Below are positions 1 to 4,917 of a stretch of 7,544 nt of DNA, one piece after another; position 1 is the first letter of the stretch, and each line of letters begins with the position of its first letter. The position numbers were made by a program, and so were the translations under genes. Source of the stretch: Paracoccaceae bacterium (lineage in GTDB: Bacteria > Pseudomonadota > Alphaproteobacteria > Rhodobacterales > Rhodobacteraceae); contig SKOX01000174.1 in NCBI GenBank assembly GCA_007119835.1, positions 1-7,544 on the forward strand, written 5' to 3'. Below the pieces are notes generated by a model that ran no database searches, was not told the DNA's origin, and saw nothing but the letters and a program-made list of their open reading frames with translations.

Positions 1-1278
1 GAGGTGCTGTTCGAGCGGATCGTGGAGCATGTGCCGCCGCCGGCGCAGGTTGCGCGCGTGAACGAGCCGTTCGCGATGCTCGCGACCACTTTGGCCGCCG
101 ATCCCTTCTTGGGGCGGATCCTCACGGGGCGGATCGAAAGCGGGCGGGTGGCAACCGGTCAGATGGTGAAGGCGCTGAACCGCGAGGGCGTCGAGATCGA
201 GCGGTTCCGCGTCTCCAAGGTGCTGGCGTTCCGCGGGCTGTCGCGCACCGGCATCGACGTGGCCGAGGCGGGCGACATCGTGAGCCTCGCGGGCATGACC
301 AAGGCGACGGTGGCGGACACGATCTGCGATCCGGCCGTGACCGAGGCCATTCCGGCCCAGCCGATCGACCCGCCGACGATCTCGGTTCAGGTCGGCATAA
401 ACGACAGCCCGCTTGCCGGGCGCGACGGCGACAAGGTGCAGTCGCGGGTGATCCGGGCCCGGCTGATGGCCGAGGCGGAGACGAACGTGGCGATCCGGGT
501 GACCGAGACGCCCGGCGGCGATGCCTTCGAGGTCGCGGGCCGCGGCGAGCTGCAGATCGGCGTGCTGCTCGAAAACATGCGCCGCGAGGGCTTCGAGCTC
601 TCGGTGGCGCGCCCGCGGGTGCTGATGCGCGAGGAGGAGGGCGAGAGGCTCGAGCCGATCGAGGAGGTGACCGTCGATGTCGACGCCGACTATTCCGGCG
701 TCGTGGTCGACAAGCTCTCCCAGCGACGCGGCGAGCTCGTCGAGATGCGCGAGGGCGCGGGCGGCAAGACGCGGATCGTCGCCCACGTGCCGAGCCGCGG
801 GCTGATCGGCTATCACGGCGAGTTCCTGACCGACACGCGCGGAACCGGCGTGCTCAACCGGGTCTTCCACGGCTGGGCACCCTGGCGGGGCGCGATGCCG
901 GGGCGGCGGACCGGGGTCCTCATCTCGATGGAGGACGGCGTGAGCGTGCCCTACGCGATCTTCAACCTCGAGGATCGCGGCCGGTTCTTCATCGGCGGCG
1001 GCGAGCAGGTCTACCGCGGCATGATCGTGGCCGAGCACGCGCGGGAGAACGACCTCGACGTCAATCCGCTGAAGGCGAAGAAGCTCACGAATGTCCGCGC
1101 ATCCGGCAAGGACGAGGCGGTGACGCTGACGCCGCCGGTGCGGCTGACGCTGGAGCAGGCGATCGCCTACATCGCCGACGACGAGCTCGTCGAGGTCACG
1201 CCGCGGCACATTCGGCTGCGCAAGCGGTATCTCGACCCCGTCGAGCGCAAGCGGCTTGCGCGACAGGAGGGTTCGTGA
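1..1278 (+). CDS. typA: Ribosome-associated GTPase TypA/BipA, C-terminal part (5' end outside window)
   Basis: This is a translational GTPase related to EF-G and LepA. It binds the 70S ribosome and acts in ribosome assembly and in stress or low-temperature adaptation (family knowledge). The frame is open from base 1, so the visible 425 residues lack the start and the G domain; the family is usually about 605-610 aa. The beta-barrel domain II comes first (FLGRILTGRIESGRVATG, about residues 37-54). A domain III-like fold follows, with GRGELQIGVLLENMRREGFE near 180-199. Next is an EF-G domain V-like part with PSRGLIGYHGEF near 264-275. The BipA-specific C-terminal domain closes it, with NPLKAKKLTNVRASGKDEAV near 355-374 and DDELVEVTPRHIRLRKR near 393-409. 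The GTG at 4-6 is an internal codon, not a start. The end is the TGA at 1276-1278. No frameshift or missing block is seen. Identification is firm because the C-terminal domain is unique to TypA/BipA. Confidence 0.97.
   Translation, partial: EVLFERIVEHVPPPAQVARVNEPFAMLATTLAADPFLGRILTGRIESGRVATGQMVKALNREGVEIERFRVSKVLAFRGLSRTGIDVAEAGDIVSLAGMTKATVADTICDPAVTEAIPAQPIDPPTISVQVGINDSPLAGRDGDKVQSRVIRARLMAEAETNVAIRVTETPGGDAFEVAGRGELQIGVLLENMRREGFELSVARPRVLMREEEGERLEPIEEVTVDVDADYSGVVVDKLSQRRGELVEMREGAGGKTRIVAHVPSRGLIGYHGEFLTDTRGTGVLNRVFHGWAPWRGAMPGRRTGVLISMEDGVSVPYAIFNLEDRGRFFIGGGEQVYRGMIVAEHARENDLDVNPLKAKKLTNVRASGKDEAVTLTPPVRLTLEQAIAYIADDELVEVTPRHIRLRKRYLDPVERKRLARQEGS
1245..1261 (+). other. GC-rich stem-loop at the 3' end of typA
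   Basis: GCGCAAGC (1245-1252) and GCTTGCGC (1254-1261) are exact reverse complements around one base. As RNA this gives a 7-bp stem with a 3-nt loop, 14 nt before the typA stop. No T-run follows, so it is not a standard intrinsic terminator. It may protect the 3' end, or simply reflect the ERKRLAR codons. Confidence 0.35.
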
Positions 1279-1334
1279 AAGCGAATTCAAACGGCTGTCG
1301 CATTTTGCGAACGTCTTTGCAAAGACGGAGCTGA
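1275..1334 (+). CDS. Possible 19-aa small ORF coupled to the typA stop
   Basis: An AGGAGG Shine-Dalgarno core at 1265-1270 lies inside the last typA codons. It is followed 4 nt later by GTG at 1275, whose last two bases are part of the typA TGA (GTGA overlap). The frame reads MKANSNGCRILRTSLQRRS and stops with TGA at 1332-1334. The peptide would be short and basic, with no recognisable family or membrane segment. The overlap and strong SD are typical of translational coupling, but the SD spacing is short and the peptide could be chance. It overlaps the palindrome at 1312-1327. No function is proposed. Confidence 0.22.
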   Translation: MKANSNGCRILRTSLQRRS

Positions 1335-1355
1335 GTGCGCTTTCGGTTTTGCGAA
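1303..1355. promoter_or_regulatory. Cluster of three TTTGCRAA boxes with a 16-bp perfect palindrome (candidate operator)
   Basis: TTTGCGAA occurs at 1304-1311 and 1348-1355, and TTTGCAAA at 1316-1323. The middle box is the core of a perfect 16-bp palindrome, CGTCTTTG/CAAAGACG (1312-1327). The outer copies extend to TTTTGCGAA (1303-1311 and 1347-1355). The cluster lies in the less GC-rich spacer between typA and the XRE gene, about 130-185 bp upstream of the predicted transcription start. That distance suits either an activator site for a sigma-54 promoter or an operator. The bound protein is unknown. No T-tract follows the palindrome, so termination of typA is less likely. Confidence 0.4.
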
Positions 1356-1459
1356 GCGGGTTGATTTCGCCTTATGGGCGAGCCGTGCCCCCTGTAAAGC
1401 CGGGTCAGGAAACCTTAGATTGTACCACGTTAGTCAGCACAACCGGCTTCCCGGCTTCT

Positions 1460-1476
1460 TTGGCACGGAATGTGCT
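1460..1476 (+). promoter_or_regulatory. Candidate sigma-54 (RpoN) -24/-12 promoter for the XRE gene
   Basis: The bases TTGGCACG-GAAT-GTGCT match the sigma-54 consensus YTGGCACG-N4-TTGCW at every defined position except the first T of the -12 element. The invariant GG (1462-1463) and GC (1474-1475) are exactly 10 bp apart. Transcription would start near 1486-1488, leaving a leader of about 30 nt with a GGAG ribosome-binding site before the regulator gene. No sigma-70-like -35/-10 pair is evident in the same stretch. This is a sequence match only, and such motifs can arise by chance in GC-rich DNA. Confidence 0.45.
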
Positions 1477-1517
1477 GGGTAAGGTGCAGTGGCAACGGTG
1501 AGAGCGGAGCAATGAGT

Positions 1518-1898
1518 ATGAAGCATCCTGTTGACGTCCATGTGGGCAAGCGTGTGCGGCACCGGCGCTGGATGGTCGGGATGACGCAGCAGCAGCTTGG
1601 CGACATCGTCGGGATCAAGTTCCAGCAGATCCAGAAGTACGAGACCGGGATGAACCGCATCAGCGCTTCGCGCCTGTGGGACATCGCGCAGGCTCTGGGC
1701 GTCAGCATCAGCTTCTTCTTCGAGGGGTTCGAGGAGGAGGCAGAGGTCGGAACCCCGAAGCAGGTAGAGGCCGAGCAGCGTGGCGATCTTCTCGCCGACA
1801 AGGAAGCGCTCGAACTCGTCCGCTCGTACTACGCGATCCCGGAAGCGCAGCGCCGGCGCCTGTTCGACCTCGCCCGGGTTCTCAGCGACGTCGCCTGA
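1518..1898 (+). CDS. XRE-family helix-turn-helix regulator, PraR/PhrR-like
   Basis: A 126-aa DNA-binding regulator with one Cro/CI-type HTH over about residues 8-68. The scaffold helix region is MTQQQLGDIVG (about 22-32), and the recognition helix lies in GIKFQQIQKYETG (about 32-44). The IQKYE/MNRISASRLWDIA pattern is typical of a widespread alphaproteobacterial subgroup. It resembles rhizobial PraR/PhrR as I recall them, including a C-terminal segment like LVRSYYAIPEAQRRRLFDLA (about 99-118). An acidic linker joins the two parts, and no sensor domain is visible. ATG 1518 is preferred because GGAG at 1506-1509 is 8 nt upstream and the protein then begins MKHPVDVHVGKR. ATG 1512 is two codons earlier and cannot be excluded. 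The upstream region holds a sigma-54-like promoter and a candidate operator. PraR family members repress biofilm, quorum-sensing or reb genes in rhizobia; the targets here are unknown. Confidence 0.88.
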   Translation: MKHPVDVHVGKRVRHRRWMVGMTQQQLGDIVGIKFQQIQKYETGMNRISASRLWDIAQALGVSISFFFEGFEEEAEVGTPKQVEAEQRGDLLADKEALELVRSYYAIPEAQRRRLFDLARVLSDVA

Positions 1899-1986
1899 GG
1901 CGAGTGAGGCATACTGTCGCGGTGTCGCCCTGGATCTGGTTCGGTGGTCGTGCGAGCGGCATCAAGCGAACGGACGTCTGATTGAT

Positions 1987-2010
1987 GCTGCCGCCATTGA
2001 CGGCGGCGGC
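1987..2010 (+). other. GC-rich stem-loop between the XRE gene and hisN
   Basis: GCTGCCGCC (1987-1995) pairs with GGCGGCGGC (2002-2010) around a 6-nt loop: 9 pairs, one of them T-G. It sits about 90 bp after the XRE stop. There is no following T-run, so it may be a weak or Rho-assisted terminator, or chance in GC-rich DNA. In the rest of the 1899-2059 spacer I see no convincing promoter. Confidence 0.25.
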
Positions 2011-2059
2011 GCGCTGTGAGAGCCGGGTCGGGCGCCAGGGGGGGCGGTGCGGGCCGGTA

Positions 2060-2869
2060 ATGCACATCGACGACGATCTTGCGGAGCGGCTGTGGGCCAC
2101 GGCTGAGGCGATGGCGGATGCCGCGGTCGCCCGTTGCCTTCCGCTTTTCCGCAGCGCTGCGCTCGCCTGCGACGACAAGGGCCTCGACGGCCGGTTCGAT
2201 CCGGTCACCCAGGCCGACCGCGACGCGGAGCGCGCGATGCGCGACATCATCGCGGCGCGGCGTCCGGACGACGGCGTCCTCGGCGAGGAGTTCGGGCCGG
2301 TCGCGGCGCGCTCCGGTCTCACCTGGGTGCTCGACCCGATCGACGGGACACGGGCGTTCATGGCGGGCGCGCCGTCCTGGGGCGTGCTGATCGGCCTCGA
2401 TGCTGGCGCGGGACCGATCCTCGGCATCGTCGACCAGCCCTGGACCGGCGAGCGCTTCATGGGCGGGCTCGGTCGGGCCGAGATGCGGCGGGGCGACGAG
2501 GCGTGGCCGCTTCGGACGCGGCAATGCCGCGGTCTTGCCGACGCGGTGCTCTTCACCACCTATCCCGAGGTCGGCAGCGCGGCGGAGCGCGCAGGCTTCG
2601 AGGCGGTGCGCGACCGGGTGCGGCTCACGCGCTACGGGCTCGACTGCTATGCCTACGCACTCGTCGCGCTCGGGCAGGTCGACCTCGTGATCGAGGCCCA
2701 GCTCCAACCGTACGACATCCAGGGCCCGCAGGCGGTGGTGGAGGCGGCGGGCGGCGTCGTCACGAACTGGCGCGGCGGGCCGGCGCACCGAGGCGGCCGG
2801 GTCGTCGCGGCCGGCGATCGGGCGGTCCATGAAGCGGCGCTCGAACTGCTGGCGGCGGTGGAGGACTGA
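2060..2869 (+). CDS. hisN: Inositol-monophosphatase-family phosphatase, probable histidinol-phosphatase HisN
   Basis: A 269-aa cytoplasmic Mg-dependent phosphatase. The likely reaction is L-histidinol phosphate to histidinol, the penultimate histidine biosynthesis step (inference from subfamily). Family metal-site motifs are present in order: FDPVTQADRDAE at about 46-57 (D53 in the TxAD-type motif), GEEFG at 75-79, DPIDGTRAF at 92-100 (D92, D95, T97), and YDIQGPQAVVEAAGG at 218-232 (D219). Length fits the family (about 255-270). The frame is open back to an ATG at 1982, but the extra 26 residues are Arg/Gly-rich and unlike any family N terminus, whereas MHIDDDLAERLW from ATG 2060 fits the first helix. 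No clean Shine-Dalgarno precedes 2060; only G-rich sequence (2039-2056) is present. The alternative is another IMPase-family activity (inositol-1-phosphatase or CysQ-like); the YDI version of the last motif and the length favour HisN. No other his genes are in the window. Confidence 0.82.
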   Translation: MHIDDDLAERLWATAEAMADAAVARCLPLFRSAALACDDKGLDGRFDPVTQADRDAERAMRDIIAARRPDDGVLGEEFGPVAARSGLTWVLDPIDGTRAFMAGAPSWGVLIGLDAGAGPILGIVDQPWTGERFMGGLGRAEMRRGDEAWPLRTRQCRGLADAVLFTTYPEVGSAAERAGFEAVRDRVRLTRYGLDCYAYALVALGQVDLVIEAQLQPYDIQGPQAVVEAAGGVVTNWRGGPAHRGGRVVAAGDRAVHEAALELLAAVED

Positions 2870-2979
2870 CAGGAGGCGAGCCAGGGCCCGCAGTGAGGCG
2901 ACCGGCACGCCCGGCGCCATCGGCCGACGGTCTTGCTCATGCCGGAATGGCTGAAGGCTCTGGAAAACCCGCGCCGCGC
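2870..2979. other. Convergent intergenic spacer
   Basis: This 110-bp gap separates the tail-to-tail ends of hisN and the alpha/beta hydrolase gene. A GACCG (2900-2904)/CGGTC (2928-2932) inverted repeat encloses G/C-rich sequence and could be a weak bidirectional transcription end, but the stem is short and imperfect inside and lacks a real T-run. An AGGAGG at 2871-2876 has no start codon at a usable distance. I see no gene here. Confidence 0.3.
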
Positions 2980-3954
2980 TCAGGCGTTCAGGGCCCGCCG
3001 CTTCTGGTCGGCCTGGCCCGTCAGCGCGCGCGCGAGGAAATCGTCGACCGCGGCCCAGACGCGCTGCTGCACCGCCGGGCGCTCCATCCACATCTCGTGG
3101 CGCGCGCCCTCGATCAGCGCGAGCTCGCCGCGGGGCATCTTGCCGATCTGGATGCGCACGACGTTCGCCGAGACGACATGCTCCTCGGTGCCGAGGAAGG
3201 CCAGGACGGGAAGGCGCGGCACGGGCGCGATGTAGAGCCGGGCCATCTCCTCGAGCGCGGCGTAGGTCCACTGCACCGAGGGCCCCCCGAGGCCGAGCTC
3301 GGGGTGGGCGCCGAGCTGGCGGCCGAACCAGGTGAAGTGGTCGGCGCAGCCGGTCAGCACGTTGCCCTCGAAAGCGAGCGCGAGGGCGGAGGGCTCGCGG
3401 TTGGTGCCCGGGAACCGCCGCGCGCCGAACCCGACGAGGTTGGCGAACTGCGCGAGGCTGGCCGTGACCTGCCGCGTCGCCGCCCGCATCTGCAGGTGCC
3501 ACATCGGCGCCGACATCACCGCGCCGCAGAACTCCGCGCCTTCGAGCAGGGTCCTGAGCCCGATGCAGCCGCCCATCGAATGCGCGAACATGAAATACGG
3601 CCGGGGCATATCCTGGGCCACGGCCGCGGCGAGGACGGCGTGCCAGTCGCGCTGGTAGTCGCGGAAATCCTCGACATGGCCGAGCATCGGGTTGTGGGCA
3701 GGCCGCGTCGACAGCCCCTGGCCGCGCCAGTCGAAGGCGACGACGGCGAGGCCTCGCTCGCGCAGGCGGCGGATGACGCGGCCGTATTTCTCGACGTACT
3801 CGCTGCGCCCGGAGAAGACGAAGGCGGTGCCGCGCCCATCGCCCTGCCAGTGGACGGTGCGGATCCGCCTTCCGTCGTCGGTCCGGACCCAGAACGGCCG
3901 CGCGCCCTCCGGCGCCTCCGCCACCTCGGCGAAGAAGGGCGCGGGCGTCGTCAT
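2980..3954 (-). CDS. Alpha/beta hydrolase, monoacylglycerol lipase/lysophospholipase-like (S33 family)
   Basis: A 324-aa serine hydrolase of the PldB/monoglyceride-lipase type, expected to cleave acyl esters such as lysophospholipids or monoacylglycerols; the actual substrate is unknown. The oxyanion region and first strands are at about 43-82 (FVFSGRSEYVEKYGRVIRRL, then VVAFDWRGQGLSTR), matching the family's FDxRGxGxS signature. The nucleophile elbow is AHSMGG at 124-129 with Ser126; the usual first Gly is Ala. The acid position falls in LGTEEHVV (254-261), where the family normally has Asp, leaving Glu258 as the likely acid. The catalytic His is H286 in GARHEMWME. No signal peptide or membrane segment is seen, so it is probably cytoplasmic. 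The ATG overlaps the stop of the upstream SCP2-like gene by one base (TGATG). No good Shine-Dalgarno lies in front, which implies translation by coupling. The two form an operon. Confidence 0.88.
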   Translation of the reverse strand: MTTPAPFFAEVAEAPEGARPFWVRTDDGRRIRTVHWQGDGRGTAFVFSGRSEYVEKYGRVIRRLRERGLAVVAFDWRGQGLSTRPAHNPMLGHVEDFRDYQRDWHAVLAAAVAQDMPRPYFMFAHSMGGCIGLRTLLEGAEFCGAVMSAPMWHLQMRAATRQVTASLAQFANLVGFGARRFPGTNREPSALALAFEGNVLTGCADHFTWFGRQLGAHPELGLGGPSVQWTYAALEEMARLYIAPVPRLPVLAFLGTEEHVVSANVVRIQIGKMPRGELALIEGARHEMWMERPAVQQRVWAAVDDFLARALTGQADQKRRALNA

Positions 3955-4241
3955 CAGAGGACGGAGCCGAGCTTCATCGCGAGCCCCATGTCGCCCTCGA
4001 CCTTCAGCTTGCCGGTCATGAACGCCGCCGTCGGGTTGACGTCGCCCTCGAGGATGCCCTCGAAGGTCTCGGCGTTCGCCGTCATGGTGCAGTCGGCGTC
4101 CGCGTCGGCATCACTGACCGTGTCGCCGTCGATCAGGACCGTACCTTCGCCGGGGATCACGAACTTGACACTGCCGGGCAGCGACTTGCCTTCCATTCGG
4201 GCCTGCAGGGTCTTGACGGCCGAAGCCACGATGTCACTCAT
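3954..4241 (-). CDS. Stand-alone SCP2 sterol-carrier-like protein
   Basis: A 95-aa single-domain protein of the SCP2 superfamily. The family forms a small alpha/beta fold with a hydrophobic tunnel that binds fatty acyl or sterol-like lipids; in bacteria the ligand is generally unknown. Hallmarks are the acidic strand and turn DADADADCTMTANAETF (44-60), followed by the family's closing block with GILEGDVNPTAAFMTGKLKV (62-81) and GDMGLAMKL (83-91). Length matches stand-alone bacterial members (about 95-110). There is no signal peptide. The frame stays open upstream to 4538 on this strand, but ATG at 4241 is chosen because GAGGAG (4250-4255) lies 8 nt ahead and the family begins there. The stop overlaps the start of the hydrolase gene (TGATG). 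Pairing with an esterase suggests lipid binding linked to acyl-ester hydrolysis, which is inference. Confidence 0.92.
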   Translation of the reverse strand: MSDIVASAVKTLQARMEGKSLPGSVKFVIPGEGTVLIDGDTVSDADADADCTMTANAETFEGILEGDVNPTAAFMTGKLKVEGDMGLAMKLGSVL

Positions 4242-4255
4242 CCAGGGTTCTCCTC

Positions 4256-4271
4256 GGGTCCGTGCGGACCC
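4256..4271. promoter_or_regulatory. 16-bp dyad in the divergent promoter region, next to the SCP2 ribosome-binding site
   Basis: GGGTCC (4256-4261) and GGACCC (4266-4271) are exact inverted arms; with the next base pair they form 7-bp arms around a 2-bp centre. The dyad lies in the 61-bp gap between the SCP2-like gene (minus) and the TPR gene (plus). It directly abuts the SCP2 Shine-Dalgarno GAGGAG (4250-4255). It could be an operator serving both genes, or a 5'-UTR hairpin limiting ribosome access. On the plus strand TTTTT follows at 4278-4282, giving some terminator character for antisense transcripts entering from the left. Confidence 0.4.
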
Positions 4272-4302
4272 CCTCGATTTTTCGCCACGAGTTCTTAATC
4301 TA

Positions 4303-4878
4303 ATGGGCATGGACAAGTTGCGAAAGCGTGCACTGGGGCTTGCCGTGGCGGGAGCGATCGGCGTGGGTGCGGCCGCTCCGGCGCTTGCGTCGGGCGACGC
4401 GGAGGAGCGGCTCGACGCGCTGTTCGCGGAGCTGGCCGAGCCGGACCGGGGGGACTGGCCCCGCATCGAGGCGGAGATCATCCGGCACTGGTCGCGGTCG
4501 GGCTCGGACGCGATGGACCTCCTCCTGCGCCGCGGCAACGAGGCGATGGACCAGGAGGACTGGATCGCGGCCGTCGAGCATCTGAGCGCGCTCGTCGACC
4601 ATGCGCCCGACTTCGCCGAGGGCTGGAACGCGCGGGCGACCGCCTTCTACATGATGGGGGAGCATGCGCTTGCGCTGGCTGACATCGAGGTCGTCCTCAG
4701 CCTCAACCCGCGCCATTTCGGCGCGCTTTCGGGCCTCGCGGTCATCCTAGAGGCGATGGGCGACCCGTACCTCGCGCTCGGGGCCCAGCGCGCGGCGCTT
4801 GCACTGCATCCGCACCGCACCGAAGTGATCCGCGCGGTCGAGCGCCTCGAGCGCCGGATCGGCGGCGCGGACCTCTAG
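4303..4878 (+). CDS. Exported tetratricopeptide repeat (TPR) protein
   Basis: A 191-aa protein predicted to be secreted to the periplasm. The N terminus has a basic n-region (DKLRKR), a hydrophobic core rich in Ala/Gly/Val, and a cleavage site after PALA (about residue 29). The mature part contains about three TPR units at roughly 70-103 (LLLRRGNEAMDQEDWIAAVE), 104-137 (AEGWNARATAFYMMGEHALA) and 138-171 (FGALSGLAVILEAMGDPYLA), with the W/L-G-Y/F-A-P spacing of the repeat. TPRs mediate protein-protein contacts; the partner is unknown. Start is ATG 4303 or 4309. Neither has a clear Shine-Dalgarno, and the AT-rich TTCTTAATCTAATG in front could mean a very short leader or leaderless mRNA. The frame is open upstream to 2893, but that part is antisense to the hydrolase and SCP2 genes and not real. 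The gene ends 39 bp before the helicase and is probably co-transcribed with it. Confidence 0.85.
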   Translation: MGMDKLRKRALGLAVAGAIGVGAAAPALASGDAEERLDALFAELAEPDRGDWPRIEAEIIRHWSRSGSDAMDLLLRRGNEAMDQEDWIAAVEHLSALVDHAPDFAEGWNARATAFYMMGEHALALADIEVVLSLNPRHFGALSGLAVILEAMGDPYLALGAQRAALALHPHRTEVIRAVERLERRIGGADL

Positions 4879-4917
4879 GCGCCGCGCGCGCCTTACACAC
4901 CGGAGACTCCTTCCACG

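Noticed and set aside
1271..1288. LexA-like site of Rhodobacter type (GTTC-N7-GTTC)
   Set aside because: A GTTC at 1271-1274 is followed by N7 and then CGAA, not GTTC, so the second half is missing.
1256..1501. 81-codon plus-strand frame (TTG start) in the typA-XRE spacer
   Set aside because: There is no ribosome-binding site at the TTG, mixed third-position bases including rare TTA codons, and no recognisable domain. The start lies inside typA. It is kept only as part of the spacer description.
2134..2832. 232-codon plus-strand frame inside hisN
   Set aside because: It is a frame-shifted shadow of hisN, dominated by Arg and Gly and with no motif.
1829..3502. 557-codon open frame on the minus strand
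   Set aside because: It covers hisN antisense and shares the strand of the hydrolase in another frame. The product is Arg/Pro/Ala-rich low complexity, and the three real genes there have clear family motifs.
4256..4282. Intrinsic terminator on the plus strand (stem plus TTTTT)
   Set aside because: The stem is only 6 bp and the T-run starts 6 nt after it. No plus-strand gene ends just upstream, so an operator or leader-hairpin reading is preferred.
2893..4302. Long plus-strand N-terminal extension of the TPR protein (start GTG 2893)
   Set aside because: It runs antisense through the hydrolase and SCP2-like genes and is compositionally junk. The signal peptide right after ATG 4303/4309 marks the true start.
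4242..4538. N-terminal extension of the SCP2-like protein to 194 codons
   Set aside because: The extension is antisense to the TPR gene and is Ser/Arg/Ala-rich. ATG 4241 has a good Shine-Dalgarno and matches the family start.
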